A stretch of 49,596 nt of DNA from Microscilla marina ATCC 23134 (GTDB lineage Bacteria; Bacteroidota; Bacteroidia; Cytophagales; Microscillaceae). A program made the translations under genes and the position numbers. The notes beneath the pieces are model-generated. The model saw only the letters and a program-made list of their open reading frames with translations. It ran no database searches and was not told the DNA's origin. The stretch is from assembly GCF_000169175.1 (NCBI RefSeq), contig NZ_AAWS01000065.1, forward strand, positions 1 through 49,596, written 5' to 3'. Numbering within the stretch: the first letter of the stretch is position 1; each line of letters opens with the position of its first letter. Shown piece by piece: positions 44,278 to 49,596 of this stretch.

Positions 44278-45000
44278 GCCAAGACAATTCAACCCTAAAA
44301 AAAACATTCCCCTGCTTTGGTCTTAGTGAAGCGAGGCCAAAGCATGCCAACACTCGAAACATCATACCCAAGTTGTTTGTGACGTTTCCGGTCGGCATTG
44401 TTCAGGTCGCCCTGCGGTAAGACCTTCACAGGAAGTTGTTTATTGGCAGGGGCAAGCCAAGACAATTCAACCCTAAAAACATTCCCCTGCTTTGGTCTTA
44501 GTGAAGCGAGACCAAAGCATGCCAACACTCGAAACATCATACCCAAGTTGTTTGTGACGTTTCCGGTCGGCATTGTTCAGGTCGCCCTGCGGTAAGACCT
44601 TCACAGGAAGTTGTTTATTGGCAGGGGCAAGCCAAGACAATTCAACCCTAAAAACATTCCCCTGCTTTGGTCTTAGTGAAGCGAGGCCAAAGCACGCCAA
44701 CACTCGAAACATCATACCCAAGTTGTTGGCGGTGTTTCCAATCGGCATTGTTCAGGTCGTCCTAAAAAACGTTTACCAGCTTTGGTCTTAGTGAAGCGAG
44801 GCCAAAGCATGCCAACACTCGAAACATCATACCCAAGTTGTTTGTGACGTTTCCGGTCGGCATTGTTCAGGTCGCCCTGCGGTAAGACCTTCACAGGAAG
44901 TTGTTTATTGGCAGGGGCAAGCCAAGACAATTCAACCCTAAAAACATTCCCCTGCTTTGGTCTTAGTGAAGCGAGACCAAAGCACGCCAACACTCGAAAC
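44278..45000. repeat. Tandem hairpin-repeat array, about 4-5 units of 175-178 bp
   Basis: Unit starts (GCCAAGACAATTCAACCC) are at 44278, 44456, 44631 and 44921; a truncated unit starts near 44760 without its first part. Each unit contains TTTGGTCTTAGTGAAGCGAG followed by ACCAAAGC, a 9-bp hairpin, and a TTCCGGTCGGCATTGTTCAG segment. The period is not a multiple of three, so the overlapping minus-strand frames that repeat through it are not genes. The family is shared with 2401-2664. Confidence 0.88.
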
Positions 45001-45147
45001 TATTTTAATTACGAACCGACCAGAGGGAGCTCTGCTTTAGCTAATGGGCGCAAAGTGAATCCTGCTGGCGCACGTCGTCCCCGCGTGTGCTTTGAAATAA
45101 GTTTATCGTTAACGCATTGATTTACAATATTTTGAATACATTTTTTC

Positions 45148-45203
45148 TTGCAAAAGGCGGGCTTTTTCACTATATTTGTTCATACTTTCACAGTGAAAGT
45201 ATG
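45148..45203 (+). promoter_or_regulatory. Promoter plus palindrome upstream of the second 80-aa gene
   Basis: TTG at 45148-45150, a 20-nt spacer and TATATTTG at 45171-45178 make a Bacteroidetes-type promoter. It is followed at once by the palindrome CATACTTTCAC-A-GTGAAAGTATG (45181-45203), 11-bp perfect arms around one base. The arrangement equals that at 2906-2959. The palindrome spans the predicted transcript start. Confidence 0.7.
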
Positions 45204-45267
45204 AACAAGAGGTATTAGATTGGAGTCTTCCCTCAAGGGCTTTTAGCAAACTAAAAAATCTACTAGA

Positions 45268-45510
45268 ATGCAATTTACTGAATTAAACGCAGAGGCACAA
45301 AGCATTACCATTCCCGAATCAATTGTAAACGTATTTGCCCAAAGTGTACGTGCCAACTTAGAAGCGCTGATGCTTGACGCAGATATGCCTTTAACACTGT
45401 TCGAAAACCAAGAGTACGAACAAGTAAAAACTTACTTACAGGCAAGTATTCTTCAAATGCAGTATTTGCTCAACAATGTAGAGCTGTTAGATACGCTACA
45501 AAAGAAATAA
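45268..45510 (+). CDS. 80-aa protein of unknown function, cassette copy 2
   Basis: Paralogue of the protein at 3027-3269: same length and the same conserved blocks (MQFTELN, IPESIVN, FAQS, LFENQEY, QVKT, QMQYLLNNV), about 74% identity by hand count. The differences are mostly conservative, which suggests protein-level selection. It is helical and acidic, with no Cys and no export signal. Its leader of about 90 nt has the conserved palindrome and a CTCAAGGGCTTTT tail. It is preceded by the large hairpin array and followed by a terminator. Function unknown; a regulatory or mobile-element-linked role is possible. Confidence 0.75.
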   Translation: MQFTELNAEAQSITIPESIVNVFAQSVRANLEALMLDADMPLTLFENQEYEQVKTYLQASILQMQYLLNNVELLDTLQKK

Positions 45511-45515
45511 GCTTC

Positions 45516-45557
45516 ACAAACAAAAAGCCCTGATATACTTCAGAGCTTTTTGTTTGT
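45516..45557. terminator. Bidirectional terminator between the 80-aa gene and the LRR gene
   Basis: ACAAACAAAAAGCCCTGA (45516-45533) pairs with TTCAGAGCTTTTTGTTTGT (45539-45557) around a short loop, with A/T runs on both sides. The flanking genes converge. Confidence 0.85.
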
Positions 45558-45588
45558 ATAAAAAAACATACAGTTTTTTCACCTTTCC

Positions 45589-46383
45589 TTAAAAACTCAT
45601 TTTTACCTGTGGCAATGCCTTCTGAATCCGGTCTTTTTCTGATATAGGCAGAGGGTTACCATATAAGTAAAGTTCCTTGAGTTGCACAAGGTCGCCAATG
45701 TTGACAGGCAGTGAGTGCAGTTGGTTGCGACGCAAATCCAACGAACGTAAATTAGTCAAGTACCCTATTTCATTGGGCAACATCAACAGCTTATTTTCGC
45801 GTAGGTCAAGCGTGTCTAGTTCTTCCAGGTTGCCCAATTCAGCAGGCACCTGCTTTAGTTGGTTGCCCCCCAAATGTAATTTGCGTAAGTTTTCAAGTTT
45901 ACCAATTTCTTTAGGCAGGCGAGTCAATTGCCCTTGAGTAAGCCAAAGTTCTTCAAGTTGGCGCAAACGCCCTATTTCTTTAGGTAGTTGGGTCAGCGGA
46001 TTTTTATTGAGGTTCAATTGTTTCAGGTGCTTCAAACTGCCTATTTCGCGAGGCAGTGTATGCAGTTGATTGCTGTTGAGGTTGAGCAACAACAAGTTTT
46101 TGAGGTAAGCTATTTCCGCTGGTAAGCGCTTTAGGTAGACACGGCTAATCCATAATTCACTAATATTTGCTACTACCTGCACAAAACCATAGGTAAGGCA
46201 AAGCAATATTTTTTCTTGTTTATTAATCAGGTATTTCTCCAACACCTGCGGAACTCTCTCTCCCGCTCCCTTTAGCAACTGAAAAGCCAGTTCTACTTGA
46301 CTACTTTGACCGCTTTCCAACAGTTGTTTTATTTTACTAATAAAGTCAGGGCTAGTGGTAATGTAATTGTTGTTTGTTAACAT
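45589..46383 (-). CDS. Leucine-rich repeat protein
   Basis: A 264-aa protein. An N-terminal helical cap of about 80 residues (LLESGQSSQVELAFQLLKGAGE) precedes about seven 23-residue LRRs with the bacterial/plant-like consensus LxxLxLxxNxLxxLPxEIGxL (about 85-250), closed by YGNPLPISEKDRI. There is no signal peptide, so it is probably a cytoplasmic protein-interaction module. Its partner is unknown. It runs convergent to the second 80-aa gene and has the same orientation as the downstream two-component genes. Confidence 0.9.
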   Translation of the reverse strand: MLTNNNYITTSPDFISKIKQLLESGQSSQVELAFQLLKGAGERVPQVLEKYLINKQEKILLCLTYGFVQVVANISELWISRVYLKRLPAEIAYLKNLLLLNLNSNQLHTLPREIGSLKHLKQLNLNKNPLTQLPKEIGRLRQLEELWLTQGQLTRLPKEIGKLENLRKLHLGGNQLKQVPAELGNLEELDTLDLRENKLLMLPNEIGYLTNLRSLDLRRNQLHSLPVNIGDLVQLKELYLYGNPLPISEKDRIQKALPQVKMSF

Positions 46384-46531
46384 ACCCGAATTAATTTTGG
46401 TTATATATCAGTTTTTGTCATAGTGTTATGTTACAGTACGTAAAGTATGAAATTATATTCGGGTATTTCTCTTTATTTTTATTTATCTGGCGGTTGTGCT
46501 CTTGATACAATTCAGGGTTGCCCTGGCTTAT

Positions 46532-47188
46532 CTAAATCTCCACCAACTCATTTTTGAGCGCAAAAACCACTAATCCGGCAGTATTTTTTGCCCCTGTTTT
46601 TTCCAGTAGATTTTTTCGGTGCCCTTCTACTGTGCGATTACTGATAAACAGTTTTTCTGCCATTTCGGGGGTAGTAAGTTCCTTGCAGATCAACTCTAAC
46701 ACTTCTTGTTCACGTTTGGTCAACTCTATGCTGTTTTCAAACTGAGGCTTACCTTTAGCCCTTTTTTTCTGGTTAAGCCCCTTGAGCATTACTGTAGATA
46801 TGTGGTTGTTGAAATAAAAATCTTTTGCCATAACTGTTCCTATGGCATGCACTAACTCGTCAGGATCGGTATTTTTGAGTAGGTAACCATTGGCGCCTAG
46901 TTCGAGACAATGAATGATAAACTTCTCTTCGTCGTACATAGATAAAACAAGCACCTTTACTTCAGGGTATTTGGCTTTAATTATTTTGGTAGCCTCCATT
47001 CCGTCCATTACGGGCATTTTCAAGTCCATCAATATCACATCAGGTGGTTGTGCGTCTACTTTGTCTATCAGTTCTTTGCCATTATCGGCACCATAAACAA
47101 CCTCGATATTGTCATCAAGCTCTAGAATAGTGACCAAGCCTTTGCGAAAAAGCACGTGATCGTCAGCAATTGCTACTTTAACTGGCAT
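46532..47188 (-). CDS. NarL/FixJ-family response regulator
   Basis: A 218-aa regulator. The receiver domain (about 1-120) has acidic residues DD at 9-10, the phosphoacceptor Asp55 (VILMDLKMPVMDG) and a conserved Ser/Lys region. A LuxR-type HTH (about 152-212) reads LTKREQEVLELICKELTTPE and then ISNRTVEGHRKNLLEKTGAKN. It lies 163 bp from the HisKA_3 histidine kinase at 47352-48158 on the same strand and is almost certainly its partner. Target genes are unknown. Confidence 0.95.
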   Translation of the reverse strand: MPVKVAIADDHVLFRKGLVTILELDDNIEVVYGADNGKELIDKVDAQPPDVILMDLKMPVMDGMEATKIIKAKYPEVKVLVLSMYDEEKFIIHCLELGANGYLLKNTDPDELVHAIGTVMAKDFYFNNHISTVMLKGLNQKKRAKGKPQFENSIELTKREQEVLELICKELTTPEMAEKLFISNRTVEGHRKNLLEKTGAKNTAGLVVFALKNELVEI

Positions 47189-47351
47189 AATTTATAATGT
47201 TTGTAGGTTTCTCAAGACAAGCCCCGACTTTGACGGTTGATGCAAAATGTAGGTAGTATATCAAAAGGCAAAGGGCTCCAGATAAATCATCCGGTAGAGG
47301 TAAAAGGATGAAGTTATTATACGCAAATATAGAATAGCAAGGTAATAATTT

Positions 47352-48158
47352 TTAAGCAGTATTACTCAATATATTTACTTGAGTTCCACCTTCGGGAGGG
47401 CTTGTATAGTTGAGGCTTGCACCTAATACCTGGGCACGGCTTTCGAGGTTTTTTAAGCCCAACCCCTTGGTGCTTTCCTTACTTTGCATCAAAGCATTGG
47501 CGTCAAAACCCACTCCATTATCTTTAAATATAATCTTTAGGCTTTTCGGAGTATAATGGATAAACAAGTTGACTTGGGTTGCCTGGGCGTGTTTAAGGGT
47601 ATTATTGAAGAGTTCCTGGATAATCCTGAACAAGGCAAGTTCCTGGGGCTGGGACAGGCGTTCTTCGGTTACCTGATGCTCAAAATTTACCAATACGGCA
47701 TCTGCCTGATTAATCCGGTCACAAAGCTCTTTGGCAGCTTCTACCAACCCAAAGCGATCCAACGTAGCGGGGAGTAAGTCTTTAGAAATGGTACGTACAC
47801 TGGTTATAGTAGTTGCAATCAAATCTTTGGTTTTACCTACCATTTTGCCTGCCTTTGACTCTCTTTCTACAAACTTCTCTATTTGTTTGGCAAATAAATT
47901 AATTGTAGACAGGTTGGCGCCTACCTCATCGTGCAAATCCTTGGCTATTCTGCGGCGTTCGTTTTCCTGGGTTTGCAAACTAGCCTCTAACAAGGCTTTT
48001 TGTTGTTCTATTTTTATTTGTTGTAGCTGTTCTTGTTGGGCAAGCAAACGGCGTTGATACACCAAAAAAAACACGATTACTGCCATTGCCAGCAGTAGCA
48101 TACCTACTGTGCCGATAAGTAGCATTGTGCCTACTCCGAGTTCTCCCGACTGAGCCAT
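47352..48158 (-). CDS. Sensor histidine kinase (HisKA_3, NarX/DegS type)
   Basis: A 268-aa kinase with a single TM helix (about 12-34), a short coiled coil (about 38-65), a HisKA_3 dimerisation domain with His76 (RRIAKDLHDEVGANLS) and a HATPase_c domain (about 165-265; ELFNNTLKHAQA, DNGVGFD, KGLGLKNLESRA). It has no extracellular sensor domain. Its start overlaps by 28 bp the 3' end of the upstream membrane-protein gene, so that protein may supply the sensing function. It pairs with the NarL-type regulator downstream. Confidence 0.94.
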   Translation of the reverse strand: MAQSGELGVGTMLLIGTVGMLLLAMAVIVFFLVYQRRLLAQQEQLQQIKIEQQKALLEASLQTQENERRRIAKDLHDEVGANLSTINLFAKQIEKFVERESKAGKMVGKTKDLIATTITSVRTISKDLLPATLDRFGLVEAAKELCDRINQADAVLVNFEHQVTEERLSQPQELALFRIIQELFNNTLKHAQATQVNLFIHYTPKSLKIIFKDNGVGFDANALMQSKESTKGLGLKNLESRAQVLGASLNYTSPPEGGTQVNILSNTA

Positions 48159-48796
48159 AAACCTATTGTGTAAAATATATTATGAATGATATTCAAGAAC
48201 GAATGTATATTCCACATCAATAATAATAAACCTTTGTCAGAAACAATATAATTGCTGAAAATAAATAAAAACAGGCTGCCTGAAAAGTAAATTAAAATGC
48301 CGGTATTGACCCAAAACATGGGTGCCTTTTCTAAATACCTTACTTTTAGTTCCCTCAACATTTTGTAAAAATAAGACAGCGCAAATATGATAAGCAAAAG
48401 GTTGCTAATGGGGCGGGAGTAAGTGTTGAAAGTATAAATAGATTGGATAAATAAGCTATTGATAATAGAAAATATAGTGAAGGCGATAATAATCACAGGA
48501 ATCACATAGCGCGCATAAGTTTTATGCAGGTACAATTGGTACATCCAGGCAAGTAGCGCAAACTCTATGACTACATACACATGCAAAGCTGGCAAATTGG
48601 GTAGTTTATAAATTGCCAGGGTGCGGGCTACTATTTCAACCAAGACCCCTACCCATAATAAAATACTCAAAATTTTTAAGGGAAGCGTCTGTTTTTTAAA
48701 GAGGATGATTGCCAGTATTGCTGGTAGTAGAATAGAAGCTACTGATACATTAGCCAGTACAAACGACCAATTAATTGTAAGAAGTAATGAATACAT
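48131..48796 (-). CDS. Polytopic membrane protein, possible sensor partner of the kinase
   Basis: A 221-aa protein with about seven hydrophobic segments and short loops, no signal peptide and no motif I recognise. The 3' end overlaps the histidine kinase gene by 28 bp, which implies translational coupling. Since the kinase lacks a sensor domain, this protein may be its membrane sensor or a signal-modulating partner, comparable in topology to 7TM-type sensor modules. That role is inference. Confidence 0.7.
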   Translation of the reverse strand: MYSLLLTINWSFVLANVSVASILLPAILAIILFKKQTLPLKILSILLWVGVLVEIVARTLAIYKLPNLPALHVYVVIEFALLAWMYQLYLHKTYARYVIPVIIIAFTIFSIINSLFIQSIYTFNTYSRPISNLLLIIFALSYFYKMLRELKVRYLEKAPMFWVNTGILIYFSGSLFLFIFSNYIVSDKGLLLLMWNIHSFLNIIHNIFYTIGLWLSRENSE

Positions 48797-49015
48797 AGTT
48801 TTTAAGTTGTTTTTAAAAATAGGAAGTCATCTCGACTTTTTTGATGAAAATGGTTGCTTTTGTTCGATAACGATGATTTTTTTTTGAAGCATAGCAGTAC
48901 TATGGTAATAAAAAATATCGAAGCTAGTAGACAAAATGAGCCATTTGTAATTCATTATTAAAAGTTGAGACGACTTCTATAAGCGAACTATCAAAAGTTC
49001 ACTTATATCATTTTT

Positions 49016-49596
49016 TTACAAACGACTGCCACCGCCACCGCCGCCACCACAAAAAGGTGGGCAAGGAGCCGCAAACTCTAGCGTTACTACCCCTCCTGTA
49101 CCACTTTCTGTGGTTTCAAATTTTACTTGAGGAGGTATGTTTAGTGCAGTGCCAATCATAGGGTCTAATTTAGTCTTTTCGTCTTTTTCACTAAATACTA
49201 CCCGCAAAATAGGACGGTATGCAAAAGGGTGTCCGTATCCAGGGTTAGGGTCGCCTGCCCCCATAAAGAAGAACAGGTTGCTGACCTCAAGTCCTGGGTT
49301 AGATTTCAGTATATCCTTCAAGTCCTGTACATCCTGAGACGAGTAGGTATAAAATGCAGCCCTCTCTATTTCGGTCACCTTAGTGAGTGAGTCGGTGATA
49401 GGTGCGTGAAAACTATCTATAATATCATTGGTTGCGCGGGTGTTCCAACCATCGATATACAACTTTGCCAGCGAAAAAGGAATAATGGTCGTCTGTGAGT
49501 GTACAGGCAAATTACTGTTATTTTCGTCAAGTTGTTTTTCTATACTTTCGGCAAGGTAGCAACCAGTATAAAGCGAATCCGTATTGTTGCCTGTTA
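49016..49596 (-). CDS. Protein of unknown function with a Cys-Pro/Gly-rich tail (5' end outside the window)
   Basis: The frame stays open from the stop near 49016 through to the window edge at 49596, so the gene begins beyond the window; the TTG at 49510 is only an internal codon. The visible part has at least 190 residues. It contains LAKLYIDGWNTRATNDIIDSF-type helical sequence, a central strand-rich part (NLFFFMGAGDPNPGYGHPF, YRPILRVVFSEKDEK) and the unusual C-terminus APCPPFCGGGGGGGSRL, with two Cys and a run of seven Gly. I do not recognise the family. It has the same orientation as the two-component genes, 219 bp away. Confidence 0.65.
   Translation of the reverse strand, partial: TGNNTDSLYTGCYLAESIEKQLDENNSNLPVHSQTTIIPFSLAKLYIDGWNTRATNDIIDSFHAPITDSLTKVTEIERAAFYTYSSQDVQDLKDILKSNPGLEVSNLFFFMGAGDPNPGYGHPFAYRPILRVVFSEKDEKTKLDPMIGTALNIPPQVKFETTESGTGGVVTLEFAAPCPPFCGGGGGGGSRL

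Noticed and set aside
44295-44993. Several overlapping minus-strand frames of about 90 aa in the hairpin array, and similar ones at 2381-2608
   Set aside because: They are the same repeat unit read in one frame. Each is broken by the non-triplet period, there is no independent support for translation, and the repeated DNA explains the similarity.
44278-45000. Possible CRISPR array
   Set aside because: The units are about 175 bp long and almost identical throughout, with no short repeat and unique spacers, and no cas genes are near.
1-49596. tRNA, rRNA, retron or prophage genes
   Set aside because: I looked for tRNA T-arm motifs, rRNA segments, reverse transcriptases, integrases and phage structural genes and saw none.

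Overview
The window looks like chromosomal DNA of a free-living marine-type Bacteroidota, most likely order Cytophagales and close to Microscilla. The evidence is a protein with a type IX secretion (T9SS) C-terminal signal plus GEVED and IPT/TIG domains, a SusC/FecA-style TonB-dependent receptor with a carboxypeptidase-D-like N-domain, DUF5686 and DUF4856 proteins, Reg_prop/Y_Y_Y signalling proteins, and promoters with the Bacteroidetes -7 box TAnnTTTG. The organism name is inference. No rRNA, tRNA or CRISPR array was seen.

Layout. 1-2303: a 5'-truncated GlxA-type AraC regulator, a small unknown protein, ywbE and rsmI. 2304-3476: a repeat-rich stretch ending in a small 80-aa gene (cassette 1). 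3477-8421 (minus): small lipoprotein, FecA-like TonB-dependent receptor, a four-helix-bundle gene with a nonsense codon, and a DUF4856 lipoprotein. 8519-17571 (plus): a GT-C-like membrane protein, a propeller/Y_Y_Y/SpoIIE phosphatase, kdsA, a transaldolase-CBS fusion and a PAP2 phosphatase. 17572-20035: a decayed M16 peptidase relic, a MerR/TipAS regulator and a palindromic repeat block. 20036-30482: DUF5686 outer-membrane protein, mnmD, an outer-membrane-like protein, OsmC, a sigma-54 two-component pair, a secreted TonB_C-like protein, an AraC regulator and an SDR oxidoreductase. 30721-40276: a PAS-like protein with an internal tandem repeat, a 1519-aa T9SS-exported propeller protein, an unknown protein and RecQ. 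40294-41331: a repeat element carrying an ORF-less group II intron. 41489-44139: a lipoprotein with a cysteine-rich tail and a C39-like/VKOR/thioredoxin fusion. 44140-45510: a large hairpin-repeat array followed by a second copy of the 80-aa gene (cassette 2). 45589-49596 (minus): an LRR protein, a NarL-type response regulator with its HisKA_3 kinase, a membrane protein and a partial gene.

Three things stand out. First, kdsA is followed by a transaldolase/fructose-6-phosphate-aldolase-like domain fused to a KdsD-type CBS pair, in the place where an arabinose-5-phosphate isomerase would be expected. Second, two distant loci carry the same composite cassette: hairpin repeats, AATTACGAA motifs, a conserved promoter with a palindrome at the predicted transcript start, and an 80-aa protein (about 74% identical by hand count). 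Third, the window is rich in small non-coding mobile elements. These include a 219-bp MITE in two inverted copies with target-site duplications, and a 240-bp element whose second copy has an inverted core interrupted by a group II intron.
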